NCBI GenBank assembly: GCA_021014325.1
Contig: CM037472.1
Span: 32,078,234-32,142,233 of the forward strand
DNA from: Plazaster borealis
Lineage: Eukaryota; Echinodermata; Asteroidea; Forcipulatida; Labidiasteridae
Length of the DNA: 64,000 nucleotides
Direction of reading: 5' to 3'
Shown: piece by piece, positions 9,022 through 20,108 of the stretch
Layout of the letters: each line of letters starts with the position of its first letter
Position numbering within the stretch: position 1 is the first letter of the stretch
Translations under genes and position numbers: made by a program
Notes under the pieces: model-generated
The model's input: the letters and a program-made list of their open reading frames with translations, nothing else
What the model was told of the DNA's origin: nothing
Databases searched by the model: none

Positions 9022-11733
9022 GTGAGTGAATTTATAAATAATTTGTTTGTACTCAATTTTATTGTATTTGCAGGGTTTTCAGTGACTAACCAGCAGGACC
9101 AGTTAGCTTGTCATTTTATTTGTCCGTCGGCTTTTTCACTAGTCCATACTTTGTATTAAGAAAGGAATGCTTTTCAACACTGAACTGGCCAGCCGGACCA
9201 TTTGGAGAGAATTTTGACTGGTCCTCAGGTGTTTTTAAAACTACCATTTGGCAATTTGATGCTTTTGCATAGTTCTTTGTCAATCTGTTGTCTATAAAGC
9301 TAATGTATTCATGTCAACTGTGTATTGGTAGTGTTCCTAGTTTGTTAAATGTCAAGTGTGAGCTCAAATGTCAGTGCTGATATTCAATTCAATTCAATTC
9401 ACTTTATTATCCACAAACGGGAAATTAATTTTGGCCTTTACTTGTACATCAATAAGTTAAAATTACAAAAATTACAATACGTTAAAATTTACCATTTCAG
9501 TAAACAAATACATCAAAAAACCACAATACTTCACTTTATAAAAGGAATGACACAAAACATTAAAGAAAAATATAAAAGCTAAAAGTACATATAAAATATA
9601 TTCAATGCAAATTTTAAGTGAAATTTTATGCTGTCGAAAATAGGGCAGCTCTTTTTTTTCAGGGACCCGGTAACTCTACAGTCAATTTAACCACCCTCTA
9701 CTCCAAACCTTGAGTCATGAAGGTCAAGGCAAGACTCCTTTTCTATCCAAGTTGTTAATTTGTTTTTAACACCCAGTGTTCTCCACACGTGAGTTTTGGG
9801 AGGGCGGGCCGCCCTCCTAAAATTTCAGGCCGCCCTGCTAAAGAACTGACCGCCCTGCCAAAAAGTGTAAAATCATGAACGAATGCAACTTTGATCCTTT
9901 CAACACGTACTTTTTTCCACCAGGCGCTCACTCAAACAAGTAGCCATGTTGGGGAACTAGTAATACCGCACGCCATTTTGTAGAGCCAAATTTTTTACTC
10001 CACAAAATGGCGGACCATGTTAGTTCGCAAAGTAAAAGGAAAACCACGCGATTTTGAGGCATATTTGTGTTGATCATTGTATTCTACTTTTTAAAAATTT
10101 TGTTTTTGGTTCCCCGAAGGTCATCAGTACTTTATCTCATCTTCAATTAAGAGTTGGAGACATTTGCATAAATCCTTCTACCACTGTAAAAAAAATCTTG
10201 GGGTTACTCTTGACTCATCCTTGTTGATGAACAAACACATCAGTACAGTTTGCAGAAGTGTTAATTTTCATCTTCGCAATCTGTGGCGTATACGCCGTTT
10301 CCTCACCAAGGATGCTTGTCATAATGCTGTCAGATCATTGGTTCTTTCACGCATTGATTATGCCAACTCATTGTTATACGGTGCCAGAGAAGTGGACCTC
10401 AGACGAGTACAGCGCCTTCAAAACAGAGCTGCGCGTCTTGTGTTTGCATGCGCTAAAGATCAATTCTCATCAGCTCAATTACTGCGCTCACTTCACTGGC
10501 TCCCCGTCAAGGAAAGAATCACTATCAAAATTCTCCTGTTCGTTTATAAATCCTTCCAACGGCAATCTCCAAGTTACAATTCTGACAGTCTAAATTTATA
10601 TAATACAGAGGGGCCTGGAGGTCGCTGGGGGCTTCGCTCTTCTTCTGATGTCACCCGGCCGATTGTTCCGCGCTCCAAAAAGAAGGCTGGGGACAGTTCA
10701 TTCTGTGTTGTTGCCCCTAAATTATGGAACAAGCTGCCGTGTGCTATCAGGGAAGCAACATCTACTTCGACCTTCAAGCGCCAACTCAAAACTCACCTTT
10801 TTCCCAGCTTATGATTTGTTTGTTTTACTGCATTTTCTGTATTTCATTGTATTTAATTATGTTGTTGATGTGAAGGCGCTGTGTTCTTTGTAGAGCGCCA
10901 TATAAATGCCTTGTATTATTAAAACATCTCTCTAACCGTAATGCATTTTATAACAAACGGTTACAAACGCTTTTCATAGACCAACTCGCCCGATCCAAGG
11001 CAACGTGTCCCTTTAAGCAGCAAATAGTGCTTAGCAATTTACTGCAAAGCAAAAATGACTAGCAGGATACCAGTCATAAATGGTACATGTTGGATGGTAT
11101 TTTGGCTGGTAACCTTATTCTGGGAAGCATAATTTGTTTGTGCTTAGCTACTATTTGTGCTTAAGCAGCTCTATAGGCCCTATAAGCCATTTTGATATAC
11201 GGTGGACACAATACTATGACACTATTAGGTTGGGGTGAATTTGTCTGTGTACACCTGAACCAAACAATGCTCTCTTATAATGTCCACCATATCTCAAAAA
11301 GGCTAATGAAATTGGGCCCAGATCGGGTTGGTACATCCGGAATAGTTTTAGCAAAGATACAAAAGTTGTTGTACTAACAATGATGACACATTGTATTTGT
11401 TTATTTCATGGAAAGTTTCTCACTACGCTATTTTATCTGTTTGTCACTTTGATTCTTTTACTCATCCCTCAGAAGAAGAAGAAGAGCAACTGGAGGGAGT
11501 CACATAGTCAGCTAGTCCAGGCAGTGCAAGACGCCCGTAAGGTACAGAACCACCTTGCAAAGGGGGGAGATCTCCGCGATCTCCCGCCCCCTCGTGCAGC
11601 GGTGAACTCCGATTATACACAGTGCCCTCATTGTCAGAGAAGGTTTGACCCCACTGTGGCTGAGCGTCACATTCCAAAGTGTAAAGAAACCAAACATCGA
11701 CCTGCACCATTGAAAAAGGCCGGCAGAAGATGA
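7144..11733 (+). CDS. ZC2HC1C: ZC2HC1C-like C2HC zinc-finger protein
   Basis: Two coding exons, 7144-9021 and 11473-11733, joined at phase 0 (CAG|GTGAGT and CCCTCAG|AAG), giving 712 residues. Residues 1-560 are low-complexity, rich in Lys, Gln, Pro, Glu and Ser, with charged helical stretches (about 340-450) and repeated KPK / PKAKPKP tracts. Two C-x2-C-x11-H-x3-C fingers follow: C569, C572, H584, C588 and C677, C680, H692, C696. The linker (KSNWRESHSQ, AKGGDLRDLPP) and the ending ERHIPKCK closely match what I recall of vertebrate ZC2HC1C (FAM164C), more than ZC2HC1A or B. The molecular role of the family is poorly known; the fingers probably bind zinc. It is longer than the human protein (about 450 residues from memory), mostly in the disordered part. 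It is divergent from MLH3. Confidence 0.92.
9376..9600 (-). repeat. Retroelement 3'-end fragment with AATTC microsatellite tail
   Basis: Read on the minus strand it ends CCCGTTTGTGGATAATAAAG followed by several TGAATT units. That is the pattern of a non-LTR element 3' end carrying a short tandem tail. No coding remnant is visible. It lies in the ZC2HC1C intron. Confidence 0.45.
10150..10922 (+). mobile_element. 5'-truncated CR1/L2-like LINE with reverse-transcriptase C-terminus
   Basis: An open frame at about 10164-10814 encodes the region after the RT catalytic core: LGVTLDSSL, then VLSRIDYANSLLYG, LQNRAARLV, LHWLPVKERI and a closing PKLWNKLPCAIRE. These are hallmarks of CR1/L2/Rex-type LINE RT C-termini. 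The catalytic YADD region and endonuclease are absent. The element ends AGCGCCATATAAATGCC followed by a TTATTA tail. The frame is still intact over more than 200 codons, so the insertion is fairly young. It is sense to ZC2HC1C, in its intron. Confidence 0.85.
11011..11180 (+). repeat. MITE family A copy (partial)
   Basis: Contains the family core (AGCAGGATACCAGTCA, then GGTATTTTGGCTGGTAACC) and the right end CTTAAGCAGCTCTATAGGCCC; the left end is degraded. Family A has terminal inverted repeats GGGCCCAATTTCATAGAGC-TGCTTAAGCAG. Confidence 0.7.
11185..11345. repeat. Short repeat family H (GGTGGACACAA)
   Basis: Starts near ATATACGGTGGACACAATAC and ends with the near-complement GTGTCCACCATATCTCAAA, so it is inverted-repeat bounded. 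Related longer or tandem copies occur at 25800-26470. Non-coding. Confidence 0.5.
11473..11733 (+). CDS. ZC2HC1C: ZC2HC1C coding exon 2 (last)
   Basis: 86 codons plus TGA after a pyrimidine-rich acceptor. It begins KKKKSNWRE, carries finger 2 and ends KKAGRR. The acceptor sits next to an AAG repeat, so small shifts in Lys number are possible. Confidence 0.9.
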   Translation, partial: KKKKSNWRESHSQLVQAVQDARKVQNHLAKGGDLRDLPPPRAAVNSDYTQCPHCQRRFDPTVAERHIPKCKETKHRPAPLKKAGRR

Positions 11734-11877
11734 GATTGTGGAATGAACATCTCTCCTGAATCACATTTTTTTTCTTTTTCTGCCAAGGCGGGTCATTCGT
11801 TACAGATGGTGGGTTATGATTTGCAAACCGAAATTGCTTGTTTTCTGTTGGGATTTGTCCGTAGCTCCCCTCTTTAA

Positions 11878-12247
11878 AGGCACAGTACACGTTTGGTAAT
11901 TACTCAAAATATATATTAGCATAAAAACTTACTTGGTAACAAGCAACGGAGAGCTGTTGATAGTATAAAACATTGTAGAAAACGACTCCCTCTGAAGTAA
12001 CGTAGTTTTTGAGAAAGAGGTAATTTCTCACTAAAATAATAAAAACTTCTTGCAAGAAGTTTTTATTATTCCTATCTGAAAGCACACAAATTTGTACAAC
12101 AAGGGTGTTTTTTTCTTTCATCATTTTCTTGCAACTCTGATGACCAATTGAGCGCAAATATTCACAGGCTTGTTATTTTATGCATATGTTGGGATACACC
12201 AAGTGAGAATACTGGTATTTGACAATTACCAAACGTGTACAGTGCCT
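11878..12247. mobile_element. MITE family B copy 1 (TTAA target site), in the ZC2HC1C 3' UTR
   Basis: 370 bp with inverted termini AGGCACAGTACACGTTTGG and the complement of CCAAACGTGTACAGTGCCT, flanked by TTAA at 11874-11877 and 12248-12251. TTAA duplication suggests mobilisation by a piggyBac-type transposase. A perfect 36-bp palindrome lies at 12035-12070. It begins 145 bp after the ZC2HC1C stop, and an AATAAA at 12038-12043 lies inside it. Confidence 0.8.
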
Positions 12248-12296
12248 TTAAATGAAAAAAAAAACACGTTTGAAGATAAGTTATTGCATACCAGCT

Positions 12297-12302
12297 AATA
12301 AA
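12297..12302 (+). terminator. Candidate polyadenylation signal for ZC2HC1C
   Basis: AATAAA 564 bp after the stop, just beyond MITE B. The alternative is the AATAAA inside the MITE at 12038. No AATAAA occurs between the stop and the MITE. Confidence 0.4.
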
Positions 12303-13929
12303 CCTGTTTGCGAGTGGAAATCAAATGTCTATGTTTTTAGAAATGTGGACAATAAACGGTATGCATACATATTGGGGCCTATCTATAAAATTTGTCTGGC
12401 TGGAAATAGTAGTGTAGAAGGAAAAATGCCAGACACCGCTACACCAAATGATTTTCATTACAAGCATTTAGAAATAAGGCCTTTAGAGAGCTATTGACGT
12501 AAGGTACTTACAGAAGCACGCTTAGAGACCATTATATATTATTCAAGCATGCATTAATCTGATGCATTTTCTTTTATATACCTTCATGCATGGCTCTTAT
12601 CCAGTGACTGTTTTCTATTCACATTCATAGTTAACCAAAATTGATGTCAGTGCGCCAGTAGCTCCTGATAGAATTATTATTCAGTGAACATGTACATGAT
12701 TAATTCTATTGATTGTAGGACTTTGCGCTAAAAAACTACTTGTAACATTAAATTTGCATTTATATTTAAAAGCGAACTGAAAGACAACCTCATTGAAACA
12801 AACTGCAGAATATTATACCATTTTCTTGAAGCACCAAGTAAGAAGTAGTTAATAAGATGACTTACGCAGTACGATTTTGCCCATGCAATTGAGTCGGTAC
12901 TTATATGGAAGAAGAAGAAGAAGATGGGTGTTTGAGAATTTTTGCAAAAATAATATAGTGTTTACAATTTTTTTCTGTGAAATCTTTTTTTTTCTTAAGT
13001 GAAAAACTGTGAAAAAGGGTTACATAAATGTAACGACTGGTACACAAGTTTAATTTATAGGCCTGCAGGTACTCTTCTTTCAGTGGCAACCTTACTCAAA
13101 TTTGTCAATATCGCAACCTTGAAACATAGTTAATTAAATTTATATGTCGTGTATCTTTTCTTTTTTTAATCACTTACGTGCACTTTAAACAAAAAATGTT
13201 AATAATGTACAGGGAGAGTCTTGACATGTTCAGCATGAGTTTATGAAGATCATAAATTCAGATTAATGTACTCCTTTGAATTCATCCACTGCTGACGGTT
13301 TTTAATAACTGAGGTGTAAGTATCTGGAATCGAAAACATGAAAACTATGGTGACATGTTACATTACATTACATCGTTTGAAGTCTTTCAGGAAAGAACTC
13401 AGAAAACACATTTTACCAACAAAATTTATGTGGAATGATTGTGTACCATGAACTGTGACTAATTGGTAGAATATATTTTGAGGAAAATGGTTTTTTAAAG
13501 GGTGTGCACAACATTGGTGGGATTGAAAAAAAATAACTCTTCACAGATTTGCACTTGGTATGAAGATGGTCATAGTGGAAAACTTCCCTTGAATTAATTT
13601 TGCCTGAAATGCTATAGTTTTTTTCAGAAATGAGTAAAGCAATTAGTTTTGATCTCGTGAGTCCAAAACCGGATGTTTGAAAACAGTGAAAACATATAAT
13701 TGGGTATTTTTTAATATTTTTGTCGCGACTTGGATTTAACCGATTGAGCTTATAAACTTTCACAGGTTTGTTATTTTATGTAATATGTTGGGTCTCACAA
13801 AGTGCAGATACTAGCCTATGACAATTACCAATGTTGTCCGCGTGCTTTAGATATCACTGTTCAGCCATTAAGGTGTGTATTTACTCTGTTCTCTCAAAAA
13901 CAATTCCCCCAGATATCAGCGCTGTAATT
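12303..13929. other. Intergenic, no feature recognised
   Basis: AT-rich DNA with a GAA run near 12910 and a degenerate fragment resembling the right half of a family B element around 13540-13850 (GATCTCGTGAGTCCAAAACC, then CACAGGTTTGTTATTTTATG). No gene is supported. Confidence 0.4.
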
Positions 13930-14295
13930 AGGGTAACATTTTTATGGGGGCAAAAGGGGGTTCACAATTTTTTTTATAGGGGGACACTTCTGGCCAAATT
14001 TTCCGTTTGCCTTTTTTTTTTTAAGCCCCTTTTCAGCACCTTTATAATAAATGTAATTTACTATTTTTATAAGATAATCTGGCGCGAGTGTAAAAACAAA
14101 TACATTGCCTGTGTGTAAATGGAAAATTAGTTTTAAAAACATCAAAAATTATCACATTAAAGAGTTTAAAATGTAACATTTTACTCTTAAAATTTCAAGT
14201 CCCAAAAGTCCAGGTTTCAAATTGGGGGCACAGGGGGGGGGGGGGGCACGGACATCAATTAGGTGGGCACGTGCCCCCTTAGTTACGCCACTGCC
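13930..14295 (-). repeat. G-rich interspersed repeat, family G
   Basis: Contains long G runs (14231-14246) and ends GTGCCCCCTTAGTTACGCCACTG. Similar G-rich copies with CGCCACTG or GCATAACC ends are at 24540-24665 and 25165-25385. Non-coding. The G runs could form quadruplexes. Confidence 0.45.
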
Positions 14296-14942
14296 AGATG
14301 TCACGACAATAATTGTGTTCTTGAAACTCATCAAAAAATGCTAATTGTGTGATCGTTTTAGGTGATTAGCTTGATTTACAAGACTGTGTGCGAGAAGCAA
14401 TTCCACCATCTTTACCACTGCTGCACCTAAACGCAGGTCAGCTCTATATTAGGCCAGTATACCTGAGACAGTATTGTCATTATGACTGAGAGGGGATATA
14501 TCCTTGAGTTTCTTCTGACTGTATGCAGTCAATACACAACTTCACTGGCAGTGTAAACCAGTGTAGTCTGTTGCTATAGAGATACGCAATTAAGCTTGGT
14601 CTCGTGTGTTCTGTCACAACTCTGAAAAGGTTCTGTGTAAAGCTTCAGCAATTATCCTGGCATAGGTAATAATCATCTTAAATATATTATCTCAAATATG
14701 GTATTAAGATAGCAACCTGACAGTGTAAGAAATTATTTGTATCTGAAGTTGTATGTTTTCTTGAAAATGTAACTGCATGTATTAATGGCCACAGTTCTTA
14801 TCTTGTTTTCTTTGTGTTCTTTTTTTTTAATAGAAAACCTATGAATACTTTTATCCCCATGTTTTCTTGGTGTGTAAGAAATTTTATGGATTGGTTTTAG
14901 AAAAGTAATTGTTTTATTCTTGTTGAGTAAAATTGTTTTTAA

Positions 14943-15362
14943 AGGTAGGGTCATAGATTGGTAAATACTCCAAAAGCTAATGGCCATAAAAACTTACTTA
15001 GTGAGAAGCACTGAAGCTGTTGATAGTATAAACTATTTTGAGAAAGGATTCCTTCGAAGAAATATGATTTTGATAATTTTTAACCCCAAAACATTTGAAT
15101 CTGAGAGACGATTCATGCATGAATCATTTCTCAGATTTCTGAGAGTTGGTGTCCTTTCGCGAATGCTGCGGTTAGAGATGTGGTTTGGTACCCGCTATCA
15201 CCTCGCTAAACGTGGATGGATTCGGCGTTCTTGTAAAAATACCTTGACAGTTTTTTGCTGTTTTCAGCTGAAACTTTCACATGTGGCTTTTATTGTTTCT
15301 TCTTTATAATATTGCCTATAAATCAGCATTACGTTCACAAAAACCAATCTATGATCCTACCT
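14943..15362. mobile_element. MITE family D copy 1
   Basis: Inverted termini AGGTAGGGTCATAGATTGG and the complement of CCAATCTATGATCCTACCT. The left flank is TTAA (14939-14942) and the right a degenerate TCAA. Its 109-codon open frame (14980-15309) is a by-product, since antisense frames recur in other copies (26860-27313, 40392-40844). It carries an internal palindrome GATTCATGCATGAATC. Confidence 0.75.
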
Positions 15363-16884
15363 TCAAAGGGTGTGAACAAAATTGCTAAGATGGAAAATAT
15401 ATATGGGATTTGAGGCATTGCATGGTGAGGTATCAATATATAATAAATTTGGTTTGCTAGGTAGATTTTGTTCTTTGAGAACTTGCCTTGCTTTTTATTC
15501 TACTGCCGCGGAGTAGAAAATTCGGAATTCGGGAGACTTCTCAGTTCTGAAAAGAACTGTCCTGCGTATTAACTACTACCTGGGCGGGAGGTAGGAAATC
15601 AGGCGGGAAAATATAAATGTTCACAGATTTGCACATAACTTACAAGGTATAAAGATGGTCATGATTGAAAACTTGCCTGAAATATTTTTGCTTGAAATGC
15701 TTTAGTTTTTGAGAAATGGATTAGTTTTGATCTCGCGAGTCCGAAGCCTCGGTTTGAAAACTGTTTTCTTTTGACTCCGATGACCGATTGAGCATAAGTG
15801 TCACAGCTTTATTATTTCATGTATTGGGTCACATGAAGTGCGGATACTGGTTTTTGAAAATTACCAATATTACCGTGGGCTTTAAACAAATTAATCAATT
15901 TCCAATATTAGATAATAAACACAGCCTTAAAGTTTATGTAATAAATAAATGGACTCATTTTATCGTGTTAATATCAAAATTAATCCTTTATCATAAATGA
16001 TTCAGCTTTACATTTTGTTTTTGTTGCCTGCGTTATTTGTTTTTGTGTTGGCACTTTTTAACAAAACAATTTAAACATTTGTAAAGAGATGCTACGCAAA
16101 AGACTTTTTAAAATCTACAAAAGTAACTTTTAAGCTGAAGTCGTTCCTAAGAAAGTGTTAAAAGTAAAGCTGATAATTATCTCTAGTATAAAGAGACGTT
16201 TCTTTACTGGCTTGTAATGCAGTTTTACATGCATATTTGTATTATAAATATATGTTTTTTTCAAAATTGTTAATAGAGTACTAGACTGCATTTTAAGTTG
16301 ATAGGCTGAAATATACTGTATATTACTTTTGAAAATAAGAAGGTGAAATATTATATACTTTGATCTTAGCCCAGCATCATATTGTAAAGGTATGACTTGT
16401 ACATTAAAATATTATACTCTGTCATCAAGCAAACTTGAATCCTGGATTGTAATTGGTCGGTCTATCCATAGCAACAAGAGTGTGACATTAATATTTAGAT
16501 ACGTATGAGTGCATTGTTGCAGAGTAAAATCACGAGGTGAAATCTGGACTGTTCCATTTCACGGGGCGAAGCTGAGTGAAATGGAAAAGCCAGATTTCAA
16601 CGAGTGATTGTGTTCTGCGACAATGCACAAACAATGCATTCAATATTTGCTTTCTCTAACTGTCACATAGATCCTTGTAATTTTATTTTTATTTGTTCAT
16701 AATAAACACAAAATAGACACGAAAACTCTTCCACCCCTACTCTCTGAAGATACTAGGATCTGCATTAGGATCTGCATACATGTGGTAAATAATTATATTT
16801 AATCACAACATGTAGAGGAAATTATAAATATGATAATCTCATACAGATAATATTAAATCGCTTACTCCCTAAGTTTGCCTACAT
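15363..16884. other. Intergenic, old repeat debris
   Basis: 15600-15890 resembles the right half of a family B/D element (CACAGATTTGCAC, GATCTCGCGAGTCCGAAGCC). The rest is AT-rich without a supported gene. Confidence 0.35.
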
Positions 16885-17434
16885 GGCCCAATTTCATAGA
16901 GCTGCTTAAGCAGAACATTTTGCTTAAATATTTGTGCTAAGCAAAAATGAGCAGGACACCAGTCACAAGTTGTACATGTGACATGGTATTTTGGCTGGTA
17001 ACCTTAGTCTAGTAAGCAAAATTTTGTTGCACTTACTTAAAGGTATCGTACATGTTTGGTAATGACTCAAAACAAATATTAGCATAAAAACTTACTTGGT
17101 AACAAGCAACGGAGAGCTGTTGATAGTATAAAACATTGTTGGAAACGACTCCCTCTGAAGTAACGTAGTTTTTGAGAAAGAGGTAATTTCCCACTAAAAT
17201 AATAAAAACTTCTTGCAAGAAGTTTTTATTCCTATCTGAAAGCACACAAATTTGTACAACAAGGGTGTTTTTTTCTTTCATCATTTTCTTGCAACTTCGA
17301 TGACCAATTGAGCCCAAATTTTCACAGGCTTGTTATTTTATGCATAATGTTGGGATACACCAAGTGAGAACACTGGTCTTTGACAATTTCAAAACGTGTT
17401 CAGTGCCTTTAAGCAGCTCCATGAAATTGGGCCC
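16885..17434 (+). mobile_element. MITE family A copy interrupted by family B
   Basis: The left part 16885-17040 begins GGCCCAATTTCATAGAGCTG; the right terminus 17413-17434 is GCAGCTCCATGAAATTGGGCCC. Between them sits a complete family B element with TTAA on each side. The joined family A copy is about 180 bp, like intact copies elsewhere. Confidence 0.8.
17041..17408. mobile_element. MITE family B copy 2, nested in family A
   Basis: 368 bp, termini AGGTATCGTACATGTTTGG and the complement of CAAAACGTGTTCAGTGCCT. TTAA target duplications lie at 17037-17040 and 17409-17412. The internal palindrome at 17201-17230 is perfect (30 bp). Confidence 0.85.
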
Positions 17435-17639
17435 TGAGGTGACCATGAACTCTTTGTATCTTCCTCTCCATTGCAATATGTCACTTCACAGCAACATGTT
17501 TGGAATGCCTGACCCAGTGATAAGTGATGGTTATTTGGGCCTGCAACCCTCAGTTCTTCTGAATCCTTCCATTTTGGCAAAGCAGTTGGGAGGGTAAGGA
17601 TTTAACGCGATCTATGCATTGCAAATCCATGTGAATTAA

Positions 17640-18100
17640 AGGTAGTACAAAGGTTTGGTAAGGATAAAAAACATAATTGTTTAATTTTAGTCTGAAAGCT
17701 TACTGATTATGAAGTTCATACTGGAACCATTTTTTTCTGTGAAATGTTTCCCTCTGAAACGAAGTCATATTCGAGAAAAACTATGTAACTGAAAACCGGG
17801 GGAAAAACCGCAACAGCTGATTTCGGTTGATACAACCTCATGATGTGTTTAAATTCTGAAAATTGTGCGTGGTTGCATGCGCGCGTTCTCCATAGATTTG
17901 ATAGGGTGGATGGGAGTTCATAGTTTCATGTACACAGCCACAGGCCTGCTTTGATCATGAACACAGCCCTTTTAATAATAATTATGCAAATAATGATTAG
18001 TATTTTCAATCCAAGGTTGTGTTTTACGGGGACCTATTGCGAACGGCAATGGAATGTGTTTTAAGGTAACACCTGCAAAATATTTCAAGATCTGCCTGGC
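17640..18100. repeat. MITE family F copy 1 (right end eroded)
   Basis: Begins after TTAA with AGGTAGTACAAAGGTTTGG and contains TGATTATGAAGTTCATACTG. The reverse-oriented copy at 21980-22301 ends ATACCT then TTAA, and another begins at 32983. The right boundary here is unclear. Confidence 0.5.
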
Positions 18101-18279
18101 AGGAAATTACGGAATTGTAGGAAATAAAACGTGGAACAGAAAAAAAGAGAATTGTGTTATTATTGTCCTTATCTTTTTTCTTTTTTTTCTGAAGACTTAA
18201 TTTCTAATTTGTTTGATTTCATGAGCGGAAACCGAACAACAGCCACAACCTGCCTTCTGAAAAGAATAGCAAAAATATC

Positions 18280-18475
18280 AAGTAATAAACCACAAGGGAA
18301 AACCAACTGGGTAAATGCTTTAATCAATTTGCGTTGAAAAAAGAAATAGGCGTATTGTCTTGAACCCGCGACCTCCGGATTGACGTGCCGGTGTGGCAGA
18401 ATCTCCGGCGCGCCGGACAGATTTCCCTATCACCGGTGCTCTCGATCAACTGAGCTATCTAGTTCTAACGTTTGT
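18280..18475 (-). mobile_element. tRNA-derived SINE, family 3
   Basis: The minus strand carries an A-box-like TAGCTCAGTTGATCGAGAGC and a B-box-like GGTTCAAGAC separated by an enlarged anticodon region. The body (ACCACAAGGGAAA...ACTGG) is shared with 54885-55030. The tRNA part is too disrupted to be a working tRNA gene. Confidence 0.6.
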
Positions 18476-19156
18476 TTTAAAAACTGAGGACAGCCACTTG
18501 TGGCTGGTACTTGGGAATCTACAATACATTACAAACCGTAATGCTTCGCTTCTGCTGGGATCCAAGCACATAGTTTTGTGGATTGTAAGCACATAAGCCA
18601 CTAAGTCCTTGACAAAAGGCTACGTTCTCAAGCAGAGTCATGAAATCGGATCATGGGTCTGATTACGCGTGCGTTCCAACAAAAATATGGAAACTCGCTG
18701 GCGCGTAATTATTGTAACAGAATTACGCGCATTTTTGTCCCCGCTCGCTCTACTGACAAAGATCGTAATGTTTAATGTTACTGGCCGACAAACAGGAACT
18801 GTTCTTCCGGATATAAAACATGCCATGCACTAACAAGGTAAGAACGTACATTGTTTACAGTGGCTAAAAGCTTACCATTAAATAAATTAAAAGAAATAGG
18901 GGTCAAGCCAGGGGTCTAGCCATAATACTATGCAGGCTGACGTTGCTTTTTGTTTGCAGGTGGAGTGCGCATGCTCATCTCGAGTATGGCGATTGGAAAA
19001 CTCATTATAATGAAATGTCGTGTTTGCATACTAGTGAATATTTGCATTGTAGCAAGAACAACCCATGAATTATGTTTTGTGATGGATGTTTTTACTTTTT
19101 AGGGGAAAATCGAAACCAGTTAGCCTACAAAATTATCAACTTTTTAACAACGATAA
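18476..19156. other. Intergenic, nothing recognised
   Basis: Contains scattered inverted words (GATTACGCGTGCG, GTAATTCTGTTAC-like) but no supported gene or named repeat. Confidence 0.35.
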
Positions 19157-19412
19157 GGCCTAAAAAAAAACTTTTTATTGCCCTTTTGGCTAAAAAATCG
19201 GGAGGGTCGGTCGGTCGCTTTTTTTTTTTTTTTTTACGTTAGAGGAGGAAAAAACACAGTAGATATACACACAACTTTATGTTTTCAACCATTTTAATGT
19301 TCTCAAAGTAGTATACATTCATATGGTGAATACAAAACAAAAATAAACTTTTAAAAACTTGATGTATGAATAAATAAAATAATAATATAAATATGAAGTT
19401 GTTTCTCAACAT

Positions 19413-20108
19413 CAGGCCTGTGAGTGGACCATTAAAAAAAAAGCGGAAAAATACATCCATGTACTGTAACAATGATGGGAGTGGAGCTCCGCCACGCCGA
19501 AACTCTTGATAGATGCCGCTCTAAACACTAACGTTCAATCGGAAGAGACATTGACGCGTGCGATGAAAACTGCCACGCAAGGAAAAGGTTTTAAAAAAAC
19601 TTTAAAAAACGGACCAAGACGGAAAGAAATCTTACATTATTCTGTAAAATAATCATTTTTGTTCAGCCAGGGTATCCATCACGCACTTGTGTTGCACATG
19701 ATCATGGAGGAATGGTTGCACCGACATCTTGATCATGATGTTCGAAAACATGACGCGTTCAATACCACGCCGAGCCGTGCTTAAAAGTGCGTGTACATGG
19801 ATATACATGTACATGTACATGGATATGTACATGTACATGCAATGCCAACGATCACACAGCGCCCTCTATTGGCAAGGAGTTGCAACACAAGTGCGTGATG
19901 GATACCCGCCCTTTCACGTTGCGCACTGCATGCCAGCATGGAGCGCTCGGACATAGGATTTACGGACTTCGTGTCGTGTGTGTGCTGTATGATGTATATG
20001 TAGCAGGCCGACCGGGAAAATTCGTCACGTCTTTTTATCTCACATTTTAAAAAGGCGGAAATAAAAAATCGGCACGGTCAATGAGAAAGCGGAGATTTCA
20101 CAGGCCTG
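19413..20108. mobile_element. Second-level nested inverted-repeat element
   Basis: Ends CAGGCCTGTGA and TCACAGGCCTG, flanked on both sides by CAACAT, which looks like a 6-bp target duplication. Non-coding. It lies wholly inside the TAA-flanked element and contains a third element. Confidence 0.6.
19670..19907. mobile_element. Third-level nested element with perfect 27-bp inverted repeats
   Basis: The left end GGGTATCCATCACGCACTTG (continuing TGTTGCA) is exactly complementary to the right end at 19881-19907. The 184-bp interior contains TACATG tandem palindromes (19800-19840). Perfect ends suggest it is the youngest layer. Confidence 0.75.

Noticed and set aside
11900..12157. Minus-strand open frame with a near-identical twin at 17033-17317
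   Set aside because: Both are translations of family B MITEs. The protein similarity reflects the shared transposon DNA.
14980..15309. 109-codon open frame (MAIKTYLVRSTEAVDSINYF)
   Set aside because: It is the translation of a family D MITE; antisense frames recur in the other copies at 26973 and 40428.
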